A stretch of 64,000 nucleotides of DNA, taken from contig NZ_JAIXST010000151.1 in the NCBI RefSeq assembly GCF_027484545.1, positions 1 to 64,000 on the forward strand. Reading direction: 5' to 3'. The notes beneath the pieces are model-generated. The model saw nothing but the letters and a program-made list of their open reading frames with translations, was not told the DNA's origin and made no database searches. The translations under genes and the position numbers were made by a program. How positions within the stretch are numbered: position 1 is the first letter of the stretch; every line of letters begins with the position of its first letter. The DNA comes from Runella sp. GTDB taxonomy: Bacteria; Bacteroidota; Bacteroidia; Cytophagales; Spirosomataceae. Shown piece after piece: positions 50,084 to 57,556 of this stretch.

Positions 50084-50539
50084 ATGGAAAACAATCAAGA
50101 GGAGAATCTTACAAGCCCCAATCAAATTGATTCCGGCATTGAGACGAAATGGCTTGGAGAAGTCACAAATTTGTTAAAAAATTTATTATACCCCAGCGAA
50201 TCCGACGAGCCAATTGAATGGATTAATTTTAAGTCGTCCGGGTCACCTCCTTGGACCATCAGTGATTTAGAATTTTATCAAGGCCTTCCTCCGAATGTGG
50301 CTGTGGAAGAAATTACCGCAGAGGATTTTTGGGAGCCCGTTACCACAATGGAAGATTGGTACGGAGAAGATGAGAAGGCCCAAACGACAAAATTTCTGGA
50401 ATTAAAATCCATATTGGAAGCTCATTTAAAAAACTTTCAAGGGTTTAGAGCCGGCCAAACAGAAGTTGATTTGTACTTGCTGGGACAACTCAATGAAAAA
50501 GAATGGGGAGGTTTAAAAACTAAGTTGGTTGAGACTTAA
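50084..50539 (+). CDS. Nuclease A inhibitor-like protein
   Basis: 151 residues. LKNLLYPSESDEPIEWINF opens the NuiA fold; later come VAVEEITAEDFWEP, W..(E)..AQTTKFLELKSILEAHLKNFQGFRAGQTEVDLYLLGQLNEKEWGGLKTKLVET. The pattern L-L-Y-P-S-E-S-D ... E-V-D-x-Y-x-x-G ... G-L-K-T-K-x-V-E-T is that of the NuiA family. The Nostoc/Anabaena member binds and blocks the secreted sugar-nonspecific nuclease NucA. A matching nuclease is not visible in this window. Cytoplasmic, no signal peptide. Confidence 0.88.
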   Translation: MENNQEENLTSPNQIDSGIETKWLGEVTNLLKNLLYPSESDEPIEWINFKSSGSPPWTISDLEFYQGLPPNVAVEEITAEDFWEPVTTMEDWYGEDEKAQTTKFLELKSILEAHLKNFQGFRAGQTEVDLYLLGQLNEKEWGGLKTKLVET

Positions 50540-50550
50540 AACAGTTTGTA

Positions 50551-50568
50551 GTTTAGGGTTTACAGTTT
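50551..50568. repeat. Dispersed GTTTAGGGTTTACAGTTT repeat (copy 2)
   Basis: The 18-base GTTTAGGGTTTACAGTTT occurs exactly at 32031-32048 and here. The surroundings (ACAGTTTGTAGTTTA before and after) are built of the same TTTACAGTTT-type words. A related GTAAACGGTGGAC word lies at 38521-38533 and, inverted, at 50580-50592. These look like an intergenic short-repeat family. Confidence 0.6.
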
Positions 50569-50635
50569 GTAGTTTATTGTCCACCGTTTACGTTAAATAC
50601 GTAGAGTTTTTAACAAGACAGAATCCGTGTCCATT

Positions 50636-52114
50636 ATGTATCAAGATTCCACATCCACCCAAATTAATGAAGCGATGCAGCGGGCTTACGCTGCGTTTTT
50701 AGAATATCGCCGTAAAAGCGGACAGGAGAAGGCCACGTTTATCAGAACTATAGCCGACGAAATTGAAGCACTCGGCGAAGTCGTCATCGAAACGGCTATG
50801 CGCGAAACTCACCTGCCTGCTGCCCGCCTCTTAGGAGAGCGCGGACGTACGTGCAACCAACTCCGCAACATTGCTGAGGTAGTGGCCGAAGGCTCGTGGT
50901 TAGAGGCGACCATCGACACCGCCCTGCCCGACCGTCAGCCGTTGCCTAAACCTGATATTCGCAATCTATTGGTGCCGATTGGGCCCGTGGTGGTATTTGG
51001 CGCGAGCAATTTCCCTTTTGCCTATTCAACTGCTGGTGTTGACCCCGCTGCCGCGTGGGGTGCAGGCTGTCCCGTAGTGTTGAAAGCCCATCCCGCTCAT
51101 CCCGAAACTTCTGAAATGGTAGCGGGCGCTATTTTGAAAGCAGTTGAAAAAACAGGAATGCCCGCGGGTGTTTTTGAACACATTCACGGTGCTGATTTTG
51201 AAGTAGGGAAAGCGCTGGTAATGCACCCCAAAACAGCGGCAGTGGGCTTTACAGGGTCGTTTGGAGGAGGAAAAGCATTGTTCGATTTGGCCAATCAGCG
51301 GCCCGTACCGATTCCTGTTTTTGCTGAAATGGGAAGTACCAATCCCGTGTTTTTATTGCCCGACGCGCTCGACAAAGAAGCTGAAAAATACGCCAAAATG
51401 TATGCAAGCTCAATTACGGGCGGTATGGGTCAGTTTTGTACCAAACCGGGTCTTCTTATCGGGATAGAGGGGGCCAGCTTAGAAACTTTTAGTGCTATTT
51501 TGGCCGCAGAAATACGTCAGATTCAACCCGTTGCGATGCTGCATCCGGGCATCGCCAAAGCATTCAGAACCAAACGGGATGATGTTTTAGGCCAAGAAAA
51601 TGTAACTGTAGAAGCAGAAACTGTATTGAGCTACGGCCAAGACGACGGAATTCCTTCAGTAGCGTCGGTGACAGCGGCTCAGTTTGTTCAAAACCCTGCC
51701 TTGCATCAAGAGGTTTTCGGGCCGTTTTCGTTACTTATCAAATGCCGGGATAAAGCGGAAATGCAGGAAATTGTCGAGCATTTGGAAGGGCAACTAACGT
51801 GTACCGTTATTGGTACAGAAGCAGACCTTTCGGAAGCGGCCGATTTACTGTCAGCCATCAGTTTGTTGTGCGGGCGTTTGCTGCTCAATGGCGTACCTAC
51901 GGGCGTAGAAGTATGTGCGGCTATGCAGCACGGAGGGCCGTTTCCTGCCAGTACCGATGGTCGTTTTGGCTCGGTGGGCCCGCACGCCATTAAGCGATTT
52001 GTGCGGCCTTTGGCTTTCCAAAATTTTACCAATTACTTGCTCCCTGATGAGTTGAAAGACGGAAATCCATTGGGAATTTGGCGGATGGTGAATGGACAAT
52101 TGGGGAAGGCCTAA
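50636..52114 (+). CDS. Aldehyde dehydrogenase, probable 2-oxoglutarate semialdehyde dehydrogenase
   Basis: 492 residues. ATG 50636 (MYQDSTSTQINEAMQRAY) is preferred over a GTG three codons upstream. ALDH blocks: VVVFGASNFPFAYSTAG, VVLKAHPAHPETSE, GFTGSFGGGKAL, the general-base Glu in VFAEMGSTNPVF and the catalytic Cys in GGMGQFCTKPG. The long form with 'AGVDPAAAWGAGCPV' and 'FCTKPGLL' is typical of alpha-ketoglutaric semialdehyde dehydrogenases of the pentose, glucarate and hydroxyproline routes. In this window it fits the last step of 4-hydroxyproline breakdown alongside the D-amino-acid dehydrogenase. Cofactor NAD or NADP is uncertain. Confidence 0.85.
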   Translation: MYQDSTSTQINEAMQRAYAAFLEYRRKSGQEKATFIRTIADEIEALGEVVIETAMRETHLPAARLLGERGRTCNQLRNIAEVVAEGSWLEATIDTALPDRQPLPKPDIRNLLVPIGPVVVFGASNFPFAYSTAGVDPAAAWGAGCPVVLKAHPAHPETSEMVAGAILKAVEKTGMPAGVFEHIHGADFEVGKALVMHPKTAAVGFTGSFGGGKALFDLANQRPVPIPVFAEMGSTNPVFLLPDALDKEAEKYAKMYASSITGGMGQFCTKPGLLIGIEGASLETFSAILAAEIRQIQPVAMLHPGIAKAFRTKRDDVLGQENVTVEAETVLSYGQDDGIPSVASVTAAQFVQNPALHQEVFGPFSLLIKCRDKAEMQEIVEHLEGQLTCTVIGTEADLSEAADLLSAISLLCGRLLLNGVPTGVEVCAAMQHGGPFPASTDGRFGSVGPHAIKRFVRPLAFQNFTNYLLPDELKDGNPLGIWRMVNGQLGKA

Positions 52115-52566
52115 AAATCAATTATATCTTTAAAGCCCCGAATTTTGATTTTATCTGATATAGTCCCGTTTTTAAACGGAGTTAAATCAAAGCAAAAAGC
52201 CTTGTAATCCAGTCGTTTGCACCAATCATTAGTAGTAAATACCACACGCCCCTCAAAATAAGGGGCGGTGGTATCTTCACGGAGATTATTATCTATGTAC
52301 AATTCAAAAGTATGATTAGGGTCGCAGCCACCGCCGTAAGCAAAAGTAAGCGAGAGAGTGTTGCCTAACACTTTTGCTTCCTGAATACTGAACAGTTCGG
52401 CACTTGTTAAGGCGTCAAGATTGTTCGTGATTTTTACTGAAGAGCACTCACCTTCGGTTGCCGCAGAAATGTCGTCTTGTTGGCAACTCCCCAGCATAAT
52501 AATTAAGATGAGTGATAAGAGCGAGTAAGTTTTCACGGCTGTTTTTCTATTGTTTTTCAAAAACAT
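52111..52566 (-). CDS. Small lipoprotein, unknown
   Basis: 151 residues. Signal peptide with lipobox MLGSC (Cys28). The mature domain (CSSVKITNNLDALTSAELFSI, LSLTFAYGGGCDPNHTFELYID, RLDYKAFCFDLTPFK, KIKIRGFKDIIDF) is a small beta-sandwich with three or four Cys that could form disulfides. This 'AYGGGC.(P/K)HxFEL' arrangement recurs in Bacteroidota lipoproteins of unknown function. It is convergent with the aldehyde dehydrogenase gene, overlapping its stop by four bases. Confidence 0.65.
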   Translation of the reverse strand: MFLKNNRKTAVKTYSLLSLILIIMLGSCQQDDISAATEGECSSVKITNNLDALTSAELFSIQEAKVLGNTLSLTFAYGGGCDPNHTFELYIDNNLREDTTAPYFEGRVVFTTNDWCKRLDYKAFCFDLTPFKNGTISDKIKIRGFKDIIDF

Positions 52567-52916
52567 AATCTCCGGAACCGAAAGGGTTCAAGATTAAACG
52601 TTTATCGGTAAGTGACATAAGCTTGGATAACTGCCCATCGCTTGAAGTTATATATCCTGACCATTGTTAGAATTGATTTTCATCTTCAATGACGCAATTT
52701 TGGGGTCATTGGTTGGAAAATCACGATACTAATCTGTTTCTACCGGAAAACAAAAAAGGCAGAAAATGACGCAAAGTTTGAAATGAGATGTTCCTGCAAC
52801 CGTTCAATAAATTTTCTTACCGTTCTTGTTCCCTTTTCTTACCTTCATCCATTAAGCGTTGAAAAGACCTTTTCATTCCCTTATTTTCGTTTCACATTTA
52901 AACCTTAACTACTCAC
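52567..52916. other. Gene-free stretch before the slipin gene
   Basis: 350 bases without a credible frame. It should hold promoters for the lipoprotein gene (minus) and the slipin gene (plus). TACCTTCA (52841-52848), about 70 bases before the slipin start, loosely resembles a -7 element. No repeats of note. Confidence 0.25.
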
Positions 52917-53822
52917 ATGATACCTGTTATTGTAATTCTCGTTTTGGCATTGTTGCTCGTTTGGATGACCGTTAAAGTAGTGCCTCAACAAACGGCTTTT
53001 GTAGTCGAAAGACTTGGAAAATTTTATGGGGTGTTGCAGCCCGGTATTAACTGGGTGATTCCTTTTTTAGATCGTGTGGCTTACAAACACAGCTTAAAAG
53101 AAAAAGCGATTGACATTCCGGAGCAAATCTGCATTACCCGCGATAACGTACAGGTGCGTGTGGACGGAGTTCTCTTCCTGCAAGTGATTGATGCACAGAG
53201 AGCTTCCTACGGAATTGGAGATTATATTTTTGGAGTAACACAATTGGCCCAAACTACGATGCGTTCGGAAATGGGTAAAATTGATCTGGATAAAACGTTT
53301 GAAGAACGGACCACGGTCAATCAGGCGGTAGTACACGCAATTGACGAAGCCGCGATTGGCTGGGGCGTAAAAATGTTGCGTTATGAGATCAAAAACATTA
53401 CACCGCCGCAGAGTGTATTGCACGCAATGGAAAAACAAATGCAGGCAGAACGTGAACGTCGGGCGTTGATTTTGCAGTCGGATGGGGAAAAAATGGCCGC
53501 TGTCAACGTCGCCGAAGGGCAAAAACAAAAAGTGGTATTGGAATCGGAAGCGTTGAAAACGCGCCAAATCAACGAGGCCGAAGGACAGGCAGAGGCGATT
53601 AAGTCGGTAGCGGAAGCTACTGCCGAAGGGATTCGGTTGGTAGCGGCGGCAATTCAGGAAAAAGGAGGGATGGATGCCGTTCAACTCAAAGTGGCCGAGC
53701 AACTGGTACAACAGTTTGGAAACTTAGCAAAAAGCACGAATACAATGATTTTGCCAGCCAATTTTGGAGATATGTCTTCGATGATTGCCACGGCAATGAG
53801 TGTAGTAAAACAGCAAAAATAA
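52917..53822 (+). CDS. SPFH/stomatin-like protein (paraslipin, QmcA type)
   Basis: 301 residues. One N-terminal membrane helix (VIVILVLALLLVWMTV), then the SPFH/band-7 domain (about 22-190: VPQQTAFVVERLGKFYGVLQPGINWVIPF, ITRDNVQVRVDGVLFLQV, AQTTMRSEMGKIDLDK). A long Glu/Ala-rich coiled coil (190-260) and a C-terminal hydrophobic stretch follow. Such proteins form membrane oligomers that organise microdomains and act with NfeD and FtsH-type proteases. It is followed by an nfeD gene 1 base downstream, the classic slipin/NfeD pair. Confidence 0.93.
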   Translation: MIPVIVILVLALLLVWMTVKVVPQQTAFVVERLGKFYGVLQPGINWVIPFLDRVAYKHSLKEKAIDIPEQICITRDNVQVRVDGVLFLQVIDAQRASYGIGDYIFGVTQLAQTTMRSEMGKIDLDKTFEERTTVNQAVVHAIDEAAIGWGVKMLRYEIKNITPPQSVLHAMEKQMQAERERRALILQSDGEKMAAVNVAEGQKQKVVLESEALKTRQINEAEGQAEAIKSVAEATAEGIRLVAAAIQEKGGMDAVQLKVAEQLVQQFGNLAKSTNTMILPANFGDMSSMIATAMSVVKQQK

Positions 53823-53823
53823 A

Positions 53824-54255
53824 ATGGAAATTTCACCTACCCAACTTTGGATTATTATTGGAGCGGCAATGCTTATTGCTGAGCTCCTTTCCGTATCGTT
53901 TGTGTTTGCTTTTTTAAGTTTGGGCGCCTTAGTGACGGCTATATTAACTTGGATGGGTATCCTTCCTGCCATCAGTGCGCAGCTCCTTTGCTTTTCGATT
54001 GTATCCGTAGCGTCTTTGTTTGGGTTGCGTAAACCGCTTAAAGCCTTGATAAAAAGGGATAAATCCCTTGAATATTCAGAATACGTAGGTGATAAAGCCA
54101 CCGTGGTGAAGGCAATTCCGTTACAGGGAGAAGGTCGGATTTTTTATCGAGGCACCGAATGGATTGCAATAGCTAAAGACGGTCAGGAAATCCACAAAGG
54201 CACGCAAGTGATTATCAAAGAATTGGACGGCATTAAGCTGATAGTTGGAGAATAG
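53824..54255 (+). CDS. NfeD-like membrane protein
   Basis: 143 residues. Two or three hydrophobic helices (8-25, 28-48, 50-70: IIIGAAMLIAELLSVSFVFAFLSLG, TAILTWMGILPAISAQLLCFSIVSVASL) followed by the C-terminal OB-fold domain (GDKATVVKAIPLQGEGRIFYRGTEWIAIA). This is the short NfeD form without the protease domain. It partners the slipin encoded directly upstream and is cotranscribed with it; a strong terminator follows at 54280. Confidence 0.92.
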   Translation: MEISPTQLWIIIGAAMLIAELLSVSFVFAFLSLGALVTAILTWMGILPAISAQLLCFSIVSVASLFGLRKPLKALIKRDKSLEYSEYVGDKATVVKAIPLQGEGRIFYRGTEWIAIAKDGQEIHKGTQVIIKELDGIKLIVGE

Positions 54256-54279
54256 AAAGAGTTTTTGATCAATAATTTT

Positions 54280-54316
54280 AAACGGCCTTGTTATTGGAAT
54301 AATAGCAGGGCTGTTT
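54280..54316 (+). terminator. Intrinsic terminator after nfeD
   Basis: Arms 54280-54295 (AAACGGCCTTGTTATT) and 54301-54316 (AATAGCAGGGCTGTTT) pair at all 16 positions with three wobbles, followed by AATTTTATAT. 25 bases after the nfeD stop. Confidence 0.8.
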
Positions 54317-54686
54317 AATTTTATATATTCTTTAACCATGTATTTTAAGTGCTAATGCATAATGAATCCTCGTGAAGCGGTTAATGAATGTTTGTGGTTC
54401 GCTGCTATGAGTATTCATTATTTCTTTAAAATCAATGAATTACGTCAAAAAACATCATAAAGATTTTGTTCTGTTACTAATTACATTGTTAATTAAGTAA
54501 CCACTGCGAGGAACTGCTTGAAAATTAAAGTTAATCATTTGTTAATCAATAATTTGAATATTAAAAAATGCCACAGTAATTATCAAATACCTTGATATGA
54601 AAACGGAAACTGTTTATGACAATTTTTAGGCAGAGAGTTTTGGGTAACATCTTTTATGACTTTTGTTGATGATAGTTCTCCCTAAC
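54317..54686. other. AT-rich gene-free stretch before the sulfatase
   Basis: About 370 bases, strongly AT-rich, with stops in all frames. Several TTAATC/GATTAA words (54527-54550) could be regulator sites, but no defined dyad was found. Together with 54687-54794 it forms a 540-base upstream region for the sulfatase, long for this genome and suggestive of a regulated or recently joined locus. Confidence 0.25.
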
Positions 54687-54745
54687 AAAGAGGGCATTTC
54701 AGTTTTGTAGTTATCTTGCGTGTGATACAAAAGTATGCCCTCTTT
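54687..54745. repeat. Two-tier inverted repeat upstream of the sulfatase
   Basis: Outer arms AAAGAGGGCAT (54687-54697) and ATGCCCTCTTT (54735-54745) are perfect over 11 bases. Inner arms TTTTGTA (54703-54709) and TACAAAA (54726-54732) nest inside. ATTTTT follows on the plus strand. Ending 50 bases before the sulfatase ATG, it may be a 5'-leader hairpin, a terminator for an upstream transcript or an operator. Confidence 0.55.
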
Positions 54746-54794
54746 ATTTTTCGCCCGCAAAACACTTTTGACCATTACCAAATTTCTTTATTCA

Positions 54795-56756
54795 ATGAAA
54801 AAATTACCTATTCATTTATTTCTCTATTGCCTATTCGCTTTTGGAGCGTATGCACAAAAAAGACCTAATGTAGTCTTGATTTTCCCAGATAATTTAGGAA
54901 TTGGCGAAATCGGATCTTATGGCGGCGTGCGCGGAGTGCCAACGCCTAATATTGACCAAATTGGAAAAGAGGGCATTCGATTGACCAATTTCAATGTCGA
55001 ATATTCATGTACACCTTCACGAGCAAGTATCCTGACGGGGCGATATGCTACGCGCACGGGCGAAACCTACGGGGAGGGATTGACTCATTGGGAGGTAACC
55101 ATTGCTGAAGGTTTACGTTCGGTGGGCTATGCTACAGCCCTGTTTGGCAAATGGGATTTAGGTGGCGATGACGATTGGCTCGGCAAACGTGAACCTACAC
55201 AACAAGGCTTCGATGAATGGTACGGAATCCCGACTACAAGCCACTGGTCGCAGTTTACTTCATTTGAAGGTTTTAGTGCTACAAAAGTGCCTGTGCCATA
55301 CATTTGGGAGGGGATTGATGGTAAAACTTCTCAAAAAGTCAAGCCTTTTGATTTGCAAACAAGGCGTACGCTTGATCGTGAAGCAGCCGAACGGGCCGTT
55401 CGTTTTATGGAAACCAATGTACAAAAAAATAAACCGTTTTTTCTGTATTATCCCATGACTCAACTGCATTTTCCTGGCTTGCCACATCCCGACAAGGCTG
55501 GCACAACAGGGGCTGGAGATATGGGTGATTCGATGGCTGATGTTGATTTTAATACTGGAATTATTCTCAATGCCCTAAAAAAATTAGGCATCGAAAAAAA
55601 TACATTGGTGATATGGTGTTCGGATAATGGTGCGGAATTACGGAGACCTTGGAGAGGTAGCACTGGGGCTTGGCGAGGGTATTACAATTCGGCAATGGAA
55701 GGTGGAATTCGTACGCCTTGTGTGATTCGTTGGCCAGAACGCATCAAAGCAGGACAAGTTTCAAACGAAATGGTACACGAAATGGATTTGTTTCCTACCA
55801 TTGCGGCGGCGGTGGGTAGTCCTGAAATTATACCTACTGATAGAGCCATTGATGGTGTCAATCAGTTGGGGTTTTTAGAGGCAAAACAAATTAATTCTAA
55901 CCGTGAAAGTGCTATTTTTATGAATTCGACAGGCAAAGTGATGGCTGTAAAATGGAAAGATTGGAAGTTTTGGTACTATTTCAAAACAGAAGTGCCAGAC
56001 CCAAATCCTGATAATTTGGTACGACTTTTTGAGTTACGAGCCGACCCTGCCGAAGAAACCGATATGAAAGATTATTATCCTTGGGTTGTTAGTAAAATGG
56101 ATAAAATAGTGAAAGAGTATGAAACTTCACTCATCAAATACCCCCGTGTGCCTGCTTATCAAGCAGATCCTTACACGCCACCGTCGGTAGGTTTGGGTAA
56201 GGCGGTCGAGGTGTATGCACGTACCGATAGGGCAGCCTTGCCCAACCGTACAGAAGCTATTGCAAATCCTGATTTTACGGGTGCTTGGTCAACTACAGTT
56301 TTAGACACACGTTCGCCATTAATAACAACCGAAAGATCAGTCGTGCCAACTTTGGGGAGTGGATGGGGCGATAAAATAGATATTCGCCAAAAAGATGATT
56401 TGCTTTTGGTTGAAAAAGTCTTTTTTACACCACGAGATTTGCAGCCATTAATTCGCCTAAAATATGCTTTGAACGGGTCAAAAACAGAGAATAATGTCAA
56501 TTTAGGACATTCTGACAATATGGCCACTTCCATCTGTAAATGGGAAAATAATCGCTTAGTGATAACAACTATTTATTCATATTTAGACTCAAAAACAAAG
56601 CAAAAGCAGGAGTCAAAAGTAGTTCAAACGATGTGGTTATCAGCAGCCACAGCCGCACCTTGGGAGCCTGTTTTGATAGTAGAAACCAACCGTGAAGCGG
56701 TTGCAGAAGGATTAAGTGCTATCAACAGAACTGTTTATACGCGTGGGTATCGGTAG
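54795..56756 (+). CDS. Secreted arylsulfatase-family protein with an extra C-terminal beta domain
   Basis: 653 residues. ATG 54795 opens a signal peptide (KKLPIHLFLYCLFAFGAYA). The sulfatase domain (24-490) has VVLIFPDNLGIGEIGSYG (metal-binding Asp), the formylglycine site CTPSRASILTGR with Cys72, ALFGKWDLGG, and WCSDNGAELRRPWRGS. After about 495 an unrelated module begins (NPDFTGAWSTTVLDTR, DKIDIRQKDDLLLVEKVFF, SICKWENNRLVITTIY), a small beta domain of the 'F-x-G-x-W ... K-W-x-x-N-x-L-V-I-T-T' type. The enzyme would need a formylglycine-generating or anaerobic maturase encoded elsewhere. It is convergent with the SusCD genes. Substrate unknown. Confidence 0.88.
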   Translation: MKKLPIHLFLYCLFAFGAYAQKRPNVVLIFPDNLGIGEIGSYGGVRGVPTPNIDQIGKEGIRLTNFNVEYSCTPSRASILTGRYATRTGETYGEGLTHWEVTIAEGLRSVGYATALFGKWDLGGDDDWLGKREPTQQGFDEWYGIPTTSHWSQFTSFEGFSATKVPVPYIWEGIDGKTSQKVKPFDLQTRRTLDREAAERAVRFMETNVQKNKPFFLYYPMTQLHFPGLPHPDKAGTTGAGDMGDSMADVDFNTGIILNALKKLGIEKNTLVIWCSDNGAELRRPWRGSTGAWRGYYNSAMEGGIRTPCVIRWPERIKAGQVSNEMVHEMDLFPTIAAAVGSPEIIPTDRAIDGVNQLGFLEAKQINSNRESAIFMNSTGKVMAVKWKDWKFWYYFKTEVPDPNPDNLVRLFELRADPAEETDMKDYYPWVVSKMDKIVKEYETSLIKYPRVPAYQADPYTPPSVGLGKAVEVYARTDRAALPNRTEAIANPDFTGAWSTTVLDTRSPLITTERSVVPTLGSGWGDKIDIRQKDDLLLVEKVFFTPRDLQPLIRLKYALNGSKTENNVNLGHSDNMATSICKWENNRLVITTIYSYLDSKTKQKQESKVVQTMWLSAATAAPWEPVLIVETNREAVAEGLSAINRTVYTRGYR

Positions 56757-56768
56757 CAATAAATTTGA

Positions 56769-56819
56769 AAATGTGCTAATTTGAAAATAAATAGTTTTAG
56801 TTTTCAAATTAGCACATTT
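56769..56819. terminator. Bidirectional terminator between sulfatase and lipoprotein genes
   Basis: AAATGTGCTAATTTGAAAA (56769-56787) and TTTTCAAATTAGCACATTT (56801-56819) form a perfect 19-bp stem with a 13-base loop between convergent genes, 12 bases after the sulfatase stop. Confidence 0.8.
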
Positions 56820-56833
56820 ATCTATTCATAATT

Positions 56834-57463
56834 TTACTTTAAAGGCTGATAAATCGTAGCCTTTGTATCTACTCTAATAACTAATCGGCAATCGCCTGCT
56901 TGACCACGAGTCTCGTCGCAAATGCCATCTTGGAAGGCATCAAAACGGCGGCCATCTTGGGTATTGACCACAAACTTCACCTGAAAAGTATCGCCTGAAC
57001 GGATCGACGACAACTGAATCCCGCAGGCTTGGGCAGCTTGGGCAGCTGTGATAGTAACAGTAGAGGGTAATGTCTCGACGGTGCGCAACAGACGGTCACC
57101 GGGGGTAGCCAGACGGCTTGGCAATGCGGCATAGGCTGCATTGGGATATGCACAATTAACACCTACACCACAAGTGGTCATACCTGCGCTTAGTGTGACA
57201 CGCGGGTTGTTGAAACCAATCCATAAATCGATTGATTTTACGGGTACGCCACGCCCAAAATCTTCCCCTTTGAGGTTGAATTCAAAATCAGCAGTAGCCA
57301 AGTTGCTGAAATTAAAGAAGGATTTATTGCGATTTACTTCCGCAATAGCTACTGCACCATCGGCAGCTACTGGAATAGCGTCTTTGGTTTGGCAAGACTC
57401 AGCAACGGTAATAATACCGCCTGTTGAGACCAATAAAAACAGATATATGAGTGTTCTTTTCAT
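56834..57463 (-). CDS. Lipoprotein of the SusCD locus, unknown
   Basis: 209 residues. The signal peptide has a probable lipobox AESC (Cys24). The mature part is beta-rich with paired Cys (MTTCGVGVNCAYPNA, ICDETRGQAGDC) and a C-terminal FQVKFVVNTQDGRRFDAF ... LVIRVDTKATIYQPL. It lies 93 bases after susD on the same strand, the position of accessory surface glycan-binding lipoproteins in Sus-type loci. No family recognised; binding of the locus substrate is a guess from position. Confidence 0.65.
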   Translation of the reverse strand: MKRTLIYLFLLVSTGGIITVAESCQTKDAIPVAADGAVAIAEVNRNKSFFNFSNLATADFEFNLKGEDFGRGVPVKSIDLWIGFNNPRVTLSAGMTTCGVGVNCAYPNAAYAALPSRLATPGDRLLRTVETLPSTVTITAAQAAQACGIQLSSIRSGDTFQVKFVVNTQDGRRFDAFQDGICDETRGQAGDCRLVIRVDTKATIYQPLK

Positions 57464-57504
57464 TTTTAAGTTTGATTATGAATGACGTTTGACTTTAGAC
57501 GTTT

Positions 57505-57540
57505 GACGTTGGATATTATCGTTGTCTAACATCCAACGTC
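57505..57540. repeat. Hairpin after susD built from GACGTTTGAC words
   Basis: GACGTTGGAT (57505-57514) and ATCCAACGTC (57531-57540) pair perfectly. Upstream, GACGTTTGAC (57484-57493) and GACGTTTGAC-like words repeat in tandem. Located between susD and the downstream lipoprotein gene, where it may lower downstream expression. Confidence 0.55.
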
Positions 57541-57556
57541 AAGAGTCAAAATAGAT

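Noticed and set aside
54317-54794. A small gene or RNA in the long AT-rich region before the sulfatase
   Set aside because: All frames are short and broken, and no conserved RNA shape could be recognised by eye.
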